The position numbers and the translations under genes are program-made. DNA of 64,000 bases, from positions 1 through 64,000 of the forward strand of contig NZ_AUDY01000008.1 in NCBI RefSeq assembly GCF_000425705.1. The letters are read 5' to 3'. The notes under the pieces were generated by a model that saw nothing but the letters and a program-made list of their open reading frames with translations, searched no databases and had not been told where the DNA came from. Shown one piece after another: positions 54,332 to 63,408 of this stretch; position 1 is the first letter of the stretch, and each line of letters starts with the position of its first letter. The stretch comes from Halobacillus kuroshimensis DSM 18393. GTDB lineage: Bacteria; Bacillota; Bacilli; Bacillales; Halobacillaceae.

Positions 54332-54477
54332 TTCCGCCATTAACAATGTATCCAGCAGGGTACGGCAAGGTTTTGACACTTTGTATAATGGATTTTCCGA
54401 CAAAAACCTGTATGGTAAGATTAAATAACTAAATATTATGAATTTTATAAAATTAAAGCGGTATGAGGAGGAGCACT

Positions 54478-55368
54478 ATGTCAGATAAAGTACAGATCGG
54501 TTTAATTCAAGCATCACATGATGTGGATGGAAGTGAACCTGTAGAGGTCCACAAGCAGCAGTCCATCGAGAAGCATGTGCTGCTGGTGCGTGAAGCGGCA
54601 CAAAAAGGAGCGCAGATCATCTGCCTGCAGGAAATTTTCTATGGTCCTTATTTCTGTTCCGAGCAGAACCCGAAATGGTACGACGCTGCAGAGGAAATTC
54701 CGAACGGTCCGACGACGAAACTGTTTCAGGACCTGGCTGCAGAACTGGCGGTCGTCATCGTTCTGCCTATCTATGAGCGGGAAGGAATTGCTACGTATTA
54801 CAACACGGCCGCTGTCATCGATGCTGATGGGTCCTACCTGGGCAAATACAGGAAACATCACATCCCACAGGTGGGCGTTGGGGACAAAGGATATGGATTT
54901 TGGGAGAAGTACTACTTCAAACCAGGCAACCTTGGCTATCCGGTTTTTGATACGGCCTATGCCAAAGTAGGGGTCTACATCTGCTATGACCGTCATTTTC
55001 CTGAGGGTGCCCGTGTCCTTGGCCTGAACGGTGCAGAAGTCGTCTTCAATCCATCGGCTACCGTAGCCGGGCTTTCAGAATATCTATGGAAGCTGGAGCA
55101 GCCGGCCCATGCCGTTGCTAACGGTTACTACCTGGGGGCAATCAACCGAGTCGGCTATGAAGGTCCATGGAATATGGGCGAGTTTTACGGCCAGTCCTAC
55201 CTGGTTGATCCGCGTGGCAGCTTTGTCGCAGAAGGCAGCCGGGATCAGGATGAGGTCATCCTTGGGGAAATGGACAAAAAATTCATCCGGGAAGTCCGGG
55301 ATACATGGCAGTTCTACCGTGACCGCCGCCCGGAAACGTATGAAAAAATGGGTGAGCTTCTCCCGTAA
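54478..55368 (+). CDS. Beta-ureidopropionase (N-carbamoyl-beta-alanine amidohydrolase)
   Basis: A 296-residue nitrilase-superfamily enzyme with the Glu-Lys-Cys triad in CLQEIFYGPYF, GKYRKHHIP and VYICYDRHFPEG. It hydrolyses N-carbamoyl-beta-alanine to beta-alanine, CO2 and ammonia, the third step of reductive uracil breakdown (PydC role). GAGGAGG precedes ATG 54478; 5 upstream codons are in the ribosome site region. First gene of the preT-preA-hydA-permease run. A 14-bp perfect palindrome AATTTTATAAAATT lies at 54441-54454 in its leader. Confidence 0.9.
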   Translation: MSDKVQIGLIQASHDVDGSEPVEVHKQQSIEKHVLLVREAAQKGAQIICLQEIFYGPYFCSEQNPKWYDAAEEIPNGPTTKLFQDLAAELAVVIVLPIYEREGIATYYNTAAVIDADGSYLGKYRKHHIPQVGVGDKGYGFWEKYYFKPGNLGYPVFDTAYAKVGVYICYDRHFPEGARVLGLNGAEVVFNPSATVAGLSEYLWKLEQPAHAVANGYYLGAINRVGYEGPWNMGEFYGQSYLVDPRGSFVAEGSRDQDEVILGEMDKKFIREVRDTWQFYRDRRPETYEKMGELLP

Positions 55369-55396
55369 CTACACATCACGATTTGAACAGAGAGTT

Positions 55397-55442
55397 CTGC
55401 ATAGGGCCGGGGGCTGAAAAGAATCTATGCAGGGCTTTTTTT
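55397..55442 (+). terminator. Possible attenuator between beta-ureidopropionase gene and preT
   Basis: CTGCATAG (55397-55404) pairs with CTATGCAG (55425-55432), followed by GGC and TTTTTTT. A 20-nt loop weakens it; it may reduce read-through within the cluster rather than end it. Confidence 0.5.
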
Positions 55443-55477
55443 ATAAATCCGTATCTTACTGAAAGAGGGGGATCAGC

Positions 55478-56851
55478 GTGACTCAGTTGAAAAGCAAGGG
55501 GATATCACTGGAAAACCTGCAGGTGAATTTTAATGAGGTCCATGATGGATTGAATGCCCAGGAGGCGATGGAGGAGTCCAATCGCTGCCTGTACTGCTAT
55601 GATGCACCCTGTATTAAGGCCTGCCCGACAAGTATCGATATTCCGAAATTCATTAAAAAGATTGCTTCCGGGAACCTTAAAGGATCTGCGGCAACCATCA
55701 TGTCCTCCAACCCGGTTGGGGCGACATGTGCACGTGTTTGTCCGACAGAAGAGCTTTGTGAGGGGGCCTGTGTCCTGAACCACTCGACAGAACCGATCTT
55801 AATCGGTGATCTGCAGCGGTTTGCCACAGACTGGGCCATTAAAAATGAACAGCTGTTATTCAAACCCGGAGAGAAGAATGGGATGAGTATCGCTGTGATC
55901 GGCGGCGGACCTGCCGGCTTGTCTACCGCACGGGAGCTTGCCCGTTTCGGCTATGATGTCACAATTTTTGAAGCGGCAGAGGAGGCTGGTGGCTTGGATA
56001 CATACGGAATCGTATCGTTCCGGCTGCCGCAGGAAATTTCCCGGTGGGAAGTGGACCAGGTGGAAAAGCTGGACGTGAAGATTAGAACGAATACGGCGGT
56101 TGGAGCAGATGTTTCCTTTGAAGAACTGTCTGAGCAGTTTGATGCGATTGCCTTGACGATCGGTATGGGCCACGTACCGATGCTTGGAATCCCCGGAGAG
56201 GATCTGACAGGCGTACACGATGCGATTGATTTTGTAAAAGAAACCAAATCTGGTCCGATTACGGATGAACTGCTTGGACGCAGAGTTGTTGTAATCGGCG
56301 CTGGAAACACAGCCATTGATGCAGCGACCTGTGCCGCCCGTAAAGGGGCGGAGGATGTGAAAATCGTCTACCGCAGAACAAGAAAAGAAATGACAGCCTA
56401 TGAGTTTGAGTACGATTTTGCCAAACAGGATGATGTACAGTTCCACTGGCTGACTCAGCCTGTGGAAGTTATTGGTAATGAGACAGGACATGTCACTCAT
56501 TTGAAATGTGTGGAGATGAAGCTCGGGGCCCCTGATGAAGATGGAAGAAAAAGGCCTGAACCCGTGCCGGAATCCGAATTCCTGATGGAGGCGGATGCGG
56601 TGATCAAAGCCATCGGTCAGACGCGCTACACAGATTTAATTGAATCGTTTGGTCTGGACCATGAAGGCGGCGTCGTTAAAGTCGACCCTGTCACTCTAAA
56701 AACCTCCCAATCCAACGTCTTTGCTGCCGGCGATGTCATTTTTGCGAAGGGGCAGGGAGAGGCCATGGTCGTAACGGCTGCCCAGCAGGGCAAGGAAGTC
56801 GCTATGGCGATTCATAAACAGCTCTCTCCAACGCCTACGGCTGCGGTGTAA
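55478..56851 (+). CDS. preT: Dihydropyrimidine dehydrogenase, FAD/Fe-S subunit (PreT-type)
   Basis: A 457-residue oxidoreductase subunit. N-terminal Fe-S region CLYCYDAPCIKACPT and CARVCPTEELCEGAC (two 4Fe-4S clusters), FAD-binding GGGPAGLSTA (~145), and an NAD(P)-binding GAGNTAIDAATCA (~275). It passes electrons to PreA, which reduces uracil or thymine to the dihydro form. GTG start behind GAGGGGG. It is 27 bases upstream of preA. Confidence 0.92.
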   Translation: MTQLKSKGISLENLQVNFNEVHDGLNAQEAMEESNRCLYCYDAPCIKACPTSIDIPKFIKKIASGNLKGSAATIMSSNPVGATCARVCPTEELCEGACVLNHSTEPILIGDLQRFATDWAIKNEQLLFKPGEKNGMSIAVIGGGPAGLSTARELARFGYDVTIFEAAEEAGGLDTYGIVSFRLPQEISRWEVDQVEKLDVKIRTNTAVGADVSFEELSEQFDAIALTIGMGHVPMLGIPGEDLTGVHDAIDFVKETKSGPITDELLGRRVVVIGAGNTAIDAATCAARKGAEDVKIVYRRTRKEMTAYEFEYDFAKQDDVQFHWLTQPVEVIGNETGHVTHLKCVEMKLGAPDEDGRKRPEPVPESEFLMEADAVIKAIGQTRYTDLIESFGLDHEGGVVKVDPVTLKTSQSNVFAAGDVIFAKGQGEAMVVTAAQQGKEVAMAIHKQLSPTPTAAV

Positions 56852-56878
56852 CTTTACAAAACTACGAGGAGGAATCTT

Positions 56879-58165
56879 ATGGCTGACCTACGATTAAATC
56901 TGGCAGGGATCGAATCCCCCAATCCATTCTGGCTGGCTTCCGCTCCCCCGACCAACTCGGGGTACCAGGTGCAGCGTGCGTTTGAGGCGGGGTGGGGAGG
57001 AGCTGTTTGGAAAACACTTGGCGATCCAATCTTGAATGTGTCCTCCCGGTTCGCTGCTGTTTCCTATGGCGGAAAGCGTGTGGCGGGATTTAACAATATA
57101 GAATTGATTACAGACCGTCCGCTTGAAGTAAACCTGAAGGAAATCTATGAAACGAAGAAAAGATTTCCGGATCATGCGATTATTGCTTCCTTAATGGTCG
57201 AACCAACCCAGGAAAAATGGCACGAAATTGTTAAACGCGTGGAAGATGTCGGGGTGGACGGGCTTGAGCTGAACTTCGGATGTCCCCACGGCATGGCGGA
57301 ACGCGGCATGGGCGCGGCCTCGGGCCAGGTTCCTGAGCTTGTGGAAAAACAGACCGCCTGGGCGAAGGAAGTGGCGCAGACCCCTGTTATTGTGAAATTG
57401 ACCCCGAACATAACAGACATTACGTTTACAGCGGAAGCAGCCGTCAATGGTGGCGCAGATGCGGTCAGTATGATCAATACGATTAACAGTCTTGCCGGCG
57501 TGGACCTGGACTCATGGGATACGGTACCAAACGTAGCCGGCAAAGGAGCGCACGGAGGGTATTGCGGTCCTGCCGTAAAACCGATTGCTTTGAACATGGT
57601 GGCGGAATGTGCCCGACATCCGAAAATCAATGTACCGATATCAGGAATGGGCGGCGTTTCCAGCTGGCGGGAAGCGGTCGAGTTCATGCTGATGGGCGCG
57701 ACAGGCGTGCAGGTGTGTACAGCCGCCATGCACCACGGCTTCAGCATCGTCGAGGATATGATTGACGGGCTGGACAATTATTTGGATGACAAGGGTCTTG
57801 ATTCGGTCATGGATCTTGTTGGAAAATCTGTCGAAAAGTATTCCGACTGGGGTAATCTTGATCTCAATCATCAGGTCGTTGCCAAAATCAACAACGATGT
57901 GTGCATCAACTGTAATAAGTGTCATATTGCCTGTGAAGACACGTCCCACCAGTGTATCGATATGCTCAAGGATGACAAGGGCAGGGACATTTTGAAGGTG
58001 CGCGAGGAAGACTGTGTCGGATGTAATTTGTGCAGCATCGTCTGTCCGGTGGACGGAGCCATTGATATGGTGGAGTATGCCAACGGGAAGCCTCCGATGA
58101 CGTGGAACGAGCGGCAGGCAGCGATTGGAGCCACTCCATCGTGCAACGTTGATTTAATCAAGTAA
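56879..58165 (+). CDS. preA: Dihydropyrimidine dehydrogenase, FMN/Fe-S subunit (PreA-type)
   Basis: A 428-residue protein. The dihydroorotate-dehydrogenase-like barrel holds NPFWLASAPPTN, NFGCPHGM and GMGGVSSW; the FMN-linked substrate Cys is in YCGPAV. A C-terminal ferredoxin domain has CINCNKCHIAC and CVGCNLCSIVCP (two 4Fe-4S). With PreT it reduces uracil/thymine. GAGGAGG precedes the ATG. Confidence 0.94.
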   Translation: MADLRLNLAGIESPNPFWLASAPPTNSGYQVQRAFEAGWGGAVWKTLGDPILNVSSRFAAVSYGGKRVAGFNNIELITDRPLEVNLKEIYETKKRFPDHAIIASLMVEPTQEKWHEIVKRVEDVGVDGLELNFGCPHGMAERGMGAASGQVPELVEKQTAWAKEVAQTPVIVKLTPNITDITFTAEAAVNGGADAVSMINTINSLAGVDLDSWDTVPNVAGKGAHGGYCGPAVKPIALNMVAECARHPKINVPISGMGGVSSWREAVEFMLMGATGVQVCTAAMHHGFSIVEDMIDGLDNYLDDKGLDSVMDLVGKSVEKYSDWGNLDLNHQVVAKINNDVCINCNKCHIACEDTSHQCIDMLKDDKGRDILKVREEDCVGCNLCSIVCPVDGAIDMVEYANGKPPMTWNERQAAIGATPSCNVDLIK

Positions 58166-58182
58166 TTTCATGGAGGGATTGG

Positions 58183-59598
58183 ATGAGAAAAATTATAAAG
58201 AACGGAACGATTGTCACGGCAGCAGATACGTATCAGGCAGACCTTTTGATCGAAGATGAAAAAATCGCCATGATCGGCCAAGGTTTTGATGAAACTTCGG
58301 CCGAAATTGTGGATGCTTCCGGCCGCTACATCTTCCCAGGTGCGATCGACCCGCATACTCACCTGGAGATGCCGTTCGGGGGTACGGTCAGTAAGGATGA
58401 CTTTGAAACAGGAACCATTGCTGCGGCCTATGGTGGAACGACAACAGTCATTGATTTCTGTTTAACAGATAAAGGAAAACCGCTCCAAAATTCCATCGAT
58501 CAGTGGCATGCCAAATCTCAGGATAAATCAGTCATCGACTACAGCTTTCACCTGATGATCAGCGAAATGAATGAACGTGTGCTGGATCAGCTTCCTTCTG
58601 TCATTGAAGATGAGGGGATCACTTCATTCAAAGTGTTTATGGCGTATAAAAATGTGTTCCAGTCCGATGACGGTACGCTTTTTAAAACGCTGGAACAAGC
58701 GAAAAACCTAGGAGCGCTTGTCATGGTACATGCTGAAAACGGGGACGTTATCGATCACTTAGTGAAAAAGGCCCTTGACGCAGGGCAGACCGACCCTATT
58801 TACCATGCCTTGACCCGCCCGCCGGAAGTGGAGGGAGAAGCGACCAATCGGGCAGCAGAATTGACAGGACTGGCCGATTCCCAGTTATATGTCGTCCACG
58901 TCACCTGTGAGCAGGCCGTATCAGCCATTGCTGCAGCAAGGAAGAAAGGGTACAACGTCATAGGTGAGACGTGTCCGCAGTATTTGGTTCTCGATCAAAG
59001 CTACTTGGAAAAACCGGACTTTGAAGGGGCAAAATACGTCTGGTCTCCCCCTCTCAGAGAAAAACACCACCAGGAAGTGTTATGGAATGCATTGAAGACC
59101 GGCGATCTGCAGACGCTCGGGTCGGATCAATGCTCATTCGATTTCAAGGGACAGAAGGACCTTGGCAAAGACGACTTTACTAAAATACCAAATGGCGGTC
59201 CGATCATTGAAGATCGTGTCAGTATATTATTCTCAGAAGGTGTGAAAAAAGGCCGGATCAGCTTGAATGAATTTGTTGATATTACCTCTACCAAAATAGC
59301 GAAAACGTTTGGATTGTTCCCGCAGAAAGGAACGATTTCCGTTGGGGCCGATGCGGATATCGTCATCTTTGATCCGGATGTGGAACGGACGATTTCTGTC
59401 GAGACGAGTCACATGGCTGCGGATTACAATCCGTTTGAAGGCATGCAGGTGACCGGACAGACGGTCAGCGTCCTTTCCCGTGGGGAATTCGTCATTAAGG
59501 ACCAGCAGTTTGTCGGAAAAATCGGCAGCGGCAGGTATGTGAAGCGTTCCAAGTTCGGTAGTCCAACGTCTTCCCAGGAGAAGCTTTACCAAAAGTAA
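58183..59598 (+). CDS. hydA: Dihydropyrimidinase
   Basis: A 471-residue amidohydrolase-superfamily enzyme opening dihydrouracil to N-carbamoyl-beta-alanine. Metal ligands are in DPHTHLEMPFGG, the carbamylated Lys in SFKVFMAYKN, and His in MVHAENGD and VVHVTCEQA; Asp in LGSDQCSFDF. GGAGG precedes the ATG, 17 bases after preA. Confidence 0.95.
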   Translation: MRKIIKNGTIVTAADTYQADLLIEDEKIAMIGQGFDETSAEIVDASGRYIFPGAIDPHTHLEMPFGGTVSKDDFETGTIAAAYGGTTTVIDFCLTDKGKPLQNSIDQWHAKSQDKSVIDYSFHLMISEMNERVLDQLPSVIEDEGITSFKVFMAYKNVFQSDDGTLFKTLEQAKNLGALVMVHAENGDVIDHLVKKALDAGQTDPIYHALTRPPEVEGEATNRAAELTGLADSQLYVVHVTCEQAVSAIAAARKKGYNVIGETCPQYLVLDQSYLEKPDFEGAKYVWSPPLREKHHQEVLWNALKTGDLQTLGSDQCSFDFKGQKDLGKDDFTKIPNGGPIIEDRVSILFSEGVKKGRISLNEFVDITSTKIAKTFGLFPQKGTISVGADADIVIFDPDVERTISVETSHMAADYNPFEGMQVTGQTVSVLSRGEFVIKDQQFVGKIGSGRYVKRSKFGSPTSSQEKLYQK

Positions 59599-59685
59599 CC
59601 CGTCCTCGTTACAGAAATAAAAGGCTGTCCGGCACCAGCCGGGCAGCTGAAAAATTTATAGGTAAACTTAGGAGGAGACGGCTTC

Positions 59686-61179
59686 ATGAGTAGGAAAGAT
59701 AATCATTTAATGTCCCCGGACCTTATGCCCATTCCCCATGATCAGAAGAAAATCGGCACCCTCGGATTTACATTTATGTGGGTCGGGATGGCTGTCGTTT
59801 TAGCTGCATTCGCCATCGGCGGAGCAGGGGTCCAGTCCATCTCTCTCATCTGGGTTGTCCTCGGAACACTTCTCGGTACGCTGCTGATCGGTCTAGCCAT
59901 CACTCTGACTGCTGACATCGGTATTGAGCATGGCTTGTCTTTTCCCGTATACATGCGGGCTCCCTTCGGTATCGTCGGCACGCATTTCCCATCCGTTATC
60001 CGCGGTGTGGCTGCATCGATGTGGTTTGGAATCAATACCTACTTCGGATCGACAGCCATTAACGGCATTTTAAACATTTTATTCGGGTTTGATAACTGGT
60101 TTGTTTGTTATATTCTGTTTGCTTTATTCCAGCTTTTTAATACCGCACTTGGAATCAAGGCTGTTGAGAAATTTGCGGACCTCGCCGCGCCGATCATTAT
60201 TCTGATCGGGGTATGGATGTACTTCAACCTTACAGGTACCGCGGCGGAACAGGGCAAAGACATCTGGGCATGGGTGGAAAGCCCGGTGACTGGTGGAGCG
60301 GCTTTCACCGCTTTTGTCATCGTTGTGGTCAGTAATATGGGATATTGGGCAACGCTGGCGGCGGATATTTCCTCCATATCCCGGTTCATTAAAGCTCCAA
60401 AATATGAGAGGAACTGGTTCAAGCGGAATAAAGGGGCAATGGTCGGAAGTCTTGTCGGTCTGCCTCTAACACAGACGTTTATCGTTGTGCTTGGTGCTGT
60501 CTCGTACATTGCGGTTTCCAATTTTGACCCGGTCGTCGCCCTGCAGGAATCAGCAAGCGGACTTGTCCTTGGGATTCTCCTTCTCATGATCGTACTGGCC
60601 CAGTGGTCGACGAACGTGAGTGCGAATATTGTTCCGGCTGCAACGATCTTTTCCAACGTCGGCGGCCCGAAACTGCCTTTCTGGGCAGGGGTGTTCATAG
60701 CGGGTCTTGTCGGGACGGTCATACAGCCGTGGAGTATTTTTAATCTGCTGATTCCCGTCCTCTTAATAGCGGCGGCGATTCTATCTGTGATTGTCGGGAT
60801 CATCTTTGCCGATTACTATCTATTAAGAAGACGCCGGATGAATGTTACGGATCTGTATAAGAGCGGCGGTCAGTATACCTACGACGGCGGGATAAACTGG
60901 GCTGGTATGATTTCCTGGGTCATTGGCAGTGTATTCGCTTATCTCTTCAGTACATGGTCCTTCTTCGTAGGATTTGGGATCGGAGCGCTTTGTTACTATC
61001 TGCTTGCCAAGCACTGGTATTTTAAAAAGCATCCGCAGGCTGAGATCGAGAACCCGAGTGATGATGAGTATTTGGGAATCACAGTTGGACGGGATTGGGT
61101 TATCGGTGAAGGATTTGTAGAAGAGAAGCTTGGAAAGCGAACAGGGACAGAGGATTTAACAAAAAAAGCAGATGCTTAA
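59686..61179 (+). CDS. NCS1-family nucleobase permease
   Basis: A 497-residue transporter with about 12 TM segments and the NCS1 features near TM1 (MWVGMAVVLAAFAIGGAG) and IRGVAASMWFGINTYFGSTAINGIL. NCS1 members import uracil, cytosine, allantoin or hydantoin; its place after hydA argues for uracil, thymine or dihydropyrimidine uptake. AGGAGGAG precedes the ATG. An mRNA stem GCTGTCCGGC/GCCGGGCAGC lies just upstream (59613-59640). Confidence 0.92.
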   Translation: MSRKDNHLMSPDLMPIPHDQKKIGTLGFTFMWVGMAVVLAAFAIGGAGVQSISLIWVVLGTLLGTLLIGLAITLTADIGIEHGLSFPVYMRAPFGIVGTHFPSVIRGVAASMWFGINTYFGSTAINGILNILFGFDNWFVCYILFALFQLFNTALGIKAVEKFADLAAPIIILIGVWMYFNLTGTAAEQGKDIWAWVESPVTGGAAFTAFVIVVVSNMGYWATLAADISSISRFIKAPKYERNWFKRNKGAMVGSLVGLPLTQTFIVVLGAVSYIAVSNFDPVVALQESASGLVLGILLLMIVLAQWSTNVSANIVPAATIFSNVGGPKLPFWAGVFIAGLVGTVIQPWSIFNLLIPVLLIAAAILSVIVGIIFADYYLLRRRRMNVTDLYKSGGQYTYDGGINWAGMISWVIGSVFAYLFSTWSFFVGFGIGALCYYLLAKHWYFKKHPQAEIENPSDDEYLGITVGRDWVIGEGFVEEKLGKRTGTEDLTKKADA

Positions 61180-61192
61180 AAGGAGGAGTAAC

Positions 61193-61429
61193 ATGTCAGA
61201 CCATCGTGAATTTCATGCAGAAAGGGAAAAAATCGACTTTTTATTGGAACAGGGGTATGTCATGAAAGCCGTGACTGAAAATTTAAGCGGAGCTTTCCTG
61301 GAGTTTGTGTACGAAGGCAGTGATCCGGACCAGCCGGAGGTGGAGAGGCTTCATATTCTTCATCCGGATTCAAGAAAATATTTTTCAACGATATTATTTC
61401 AGCAGCAGAAGAAACAGGAAATGAAGTAG
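61193..61429 (+). CDS. Small uncharacterised protein of the pyrimidine cluster
   Basis: A 78-residue soluble protein (MSDHREFHAEREKIDFLLEQ start, ...VERLHILHPDSRKYFSTILF). It has alpha/beta character, no Cys, no TM segment and no motif I recognise. AAGGAGGAG lies 4 bases before ATG 61193, which is 13 bases after the permease gene, so it is the last gene of the same transcript. Perhaps an accessory to one of the enzymes; this is only inferred from position. Confidence 0.65.
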   Translation: MSDHREFHAEREKIDFLLEQGYVMKAVTENLSGAFLEFVYEGSDPDQPEVERLHILHPDSRKYFSTILFQQQKKQEMK

Positions 61430-61453
61430 GGGGCAGGCTCCCTGCTTTTTTTT
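61430..61453 (+). terminator. Terminator of the pyrimidine-degradation transcript
   Basis: GGGCAGG-CTC-CCTGC then eight T, directly after the stop of the small protein gene. Confidence 0.75.
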
Positions 61454-61513
61454 CTGTCTTTTTCATCCGTTCCTGTTAAAATAGAAGGAGACGGTTTTTT
61501 TTATGAAGAATAA

Positions 61514-61527
61514 TGATAGCGCTTACA
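61514..61527 (+). promoter_or_regulatory. cre site (CcpA) upstream of pucR
   Basis: TGATAGCGCTTACA matches every fixed position of the Bacillus cre consensus TGWNANCGNTNWCA. It lies 153 bases before the regulator start. Carbon catabolite control of the regulator, and through it the cluster, is inferred. Confidence 0.65.
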
Positions 61528-61679
61528 GAATCGGTCAAGGGAGATTTTCTGACCGACAGGGGAATATAAGTGTGTTCAAGCCCTTACTTTCCAAGGATTC
61601 AGCCTCTGTGTGAGATTATCTTACAAGATGTTCGATTATCACGGCCTTTTGGTATACGTTAAAAAGAGGGGGGCGTTGT

Positions 61680-63272
61680 ATGAAAGATTCCATGTCTATT
61701 GAAAACATTCTGAAACGAGACCATTTTTCATCGGCAAAAGTCATATCGGGACACGCCGGACTTTCGAAATCAGTGAAATGGGTGCATGTCTTTGAAATGA
61801 CGGAAGTGAGAGAAAACCTGAAGGGTGGAGAGCTCATTCTTTCTACAGGGTTTGGATGGAAAAATGATGACCGCCTGCTTCTGGGTCTGCTTCAGCAGCT
61901 GGTTGAACGAAACGTCGCAGGCATCTGCATCGAGCTCGGTACGTTTATTCAGGAGTTATCAGAGGATGCTCTGGCTTTTGCAGATGCGCACGACTTCCCG
62001 GTCATCGTTTTCGAGAAGGAGGTTTCCTTCATTGAAATCACCCGGGAGATCCATGCCGATTTAATCAACCATCAGTATGAGCGGATTTCCAGCCTGGAGG
62101 ATTATGCCCAGCGTCTGAATAAACGTCTGTTGTCCATTGATAACTATTTCGATATCCTGAAAAATCTGCAGCAGTATGTGAACTGCCAATTGATATATGT
62201 CACGAAAGATCACACGGTGGTTACGGTGCCGCAGCTTAGAAATAAGGAGAGGGAGGAGGCGCTTGCTGAATTGAATGCCCCGCCCGCTCAGCGGAAACGG
62301 TGGCTGCTGCAACAGCCTGTCCAAGTGCTGGAACGGGAATTTGCTGTCATTTATTTATTATGTGGAAGACGGGAGCTCGGGGAATTCGAATCTCTTCTTC
62401 TCGACCGGACAGCAACCGCTCTCGCCCAGTACCTCCTCCGGGAATTGTATACGGAGGAAAAACGAAAGGCGAAGGAAACCGAATGGCTGATGGGGTGGCT
62501 GGAAGGAGAGCATACCACAGAGGAAATCGAAAACCGTCTGCCCCGCTACAAAATCCAGCTGCCTTCATCAGGGGCTGCGGCTGTGACCATAAAAATGAAC
62601 ATGGCCGACGAACGGCGCACCAATCCGGATGTTACGTATTTGAACATGCTTGTGCAGAATATTTTTGATCAGAATGGATTTTACGTTTTTCCAGTACAGC
62701 GCCGTCAGCTGGTTACGTACATCCTCTTGAACCGAAAACAGGAGGAGGACTGGAAGAGGCGCATGAAGACGGGTGTGGACAGACTGAAAAAAATCAGCAT
62801 GCTGAATGATTCGTCGGTGGCTTCTTTCCAAATCGCCGTCGGAAAATATATACGTCGTCTGGATCATATCAGTGAAAGTTACCAGACCGCATTGGAAACG
62901 CTGACGCTGCAAAGTAATCTTCCACCTGAACAGCACAGATATTTTTATGATGATATGCACATGTACCGGCTCATCTCCCTTGTACATAAACACAGCAACC
63001 TCACCGGGCTGGTCAATGAATATTTAGAGCCGATTATACAGTATGACCAAAAACATAATACGAAGCTTCTGGAAACCTTACGGGTGTATCTTGCCTGTAA
63101 CGGTTCCAAGAAAGAAACGGCAGACAAGGTTTTTGTTGTCCGGCAGACACTTTATCACCGTCTCGAGAAGCTGGAAATGCTGCTTGGAGCGGACTTCATG
63201 GACTGTGAAAAACGACAGGTGATCGAGTTTGCGCTTGTCGCTCATGAATACCAGCAGGCCCTGCATGCCTGA
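61680..63272 (+). CDS. pucR: PucR-family transcriptional regulator
   Basis: A 530-residue regulator. The N-terminal PucR domain (~1-125; SVKWVHVFEMTEVRENLKGGELILSTGF) senses a purine/pyrimidine-type ligand, the middle is a GGDEF-like/CdaR domain, and the C-terminal HTH_30 is LLETLRVYLACNGSKKETADKVFVVRQTLYHRLEKLE. Likely activator of the flanking pyrimidine genes, by analogy with PucR and the PydR-type regulators. GGGGGG precedes the ATG. The 5'-flank carries a cre site. Confidence 0.88.
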   Translation: MKDSMSIENILKRDHFSSAKVISGHAGLSKSVKWVHVFEMTEVRENLKGGELILSTGFGWKNDDRLLLGLLQQLVERNVAGICIELGTFIQELSEDALAFADAHDFPVIVFEKEVSFIEITREIHADLINHQYERISSLEDYAQRLNKRLLSIDNYFDILKNLQQYVNCQLIYVTKDHTVVTVPQLRNKEREEALAELNAPPAQRKRWLLQQPVQVLEREFAVIYLLCGRRELGEFESLLLDRTATALAQYLLRELYTEEKRKAKETEWLMGWLEGEHTTEEIENRLPRYKIQLPSSGAAAVTIKMNMADERRTNPDVTYLNMLVQNIFDQNGFYVFPVQRRQLVTYILLNRKQEEDWKRRMKTGVDRLKKISMLNDSSVASFQIAVGKYIRRLDHISESYQTALETLTLQSNLPPEQHRYFYDDMHMYRLISLVHKHSNLTGLVNEYLEPIIQYDQKHNTKLLETLRVYLACNGSKKETADKVFVVRQTLYHRLEKLEMLLGADFMDCEKRQVIEFALVAHEYQQALHA

Positions 63273-63356
63273 CCTCCATACAGCCGTGTTGTCATTATGT
63301 GTAAGCGTTCGGAGGACGGTTTAACACAATGTCTAATGAAACCCGTTCTTTAATAT

Positions 63357-63388
63357 TGGATAATTAAGATAATTCAAATAATTATCCA
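63357..63388. promoter_or_regulatory. Perfect inverted repeat upstream of the aminotransferase
   Basis: TGGATAATTA-(12 nt)-TAATTATCCA, arms identical over 10 bp, centred 36 bases before the aminotransferase start and ending just before its GGGGAGG ribosome site. It has the size of a dimeric regulator site; PucR is the obvious candidate. Confidence 0.55.
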
Positions 63389-63408
63389 GGAATGGGGAGG
63401 TCTTTTCC

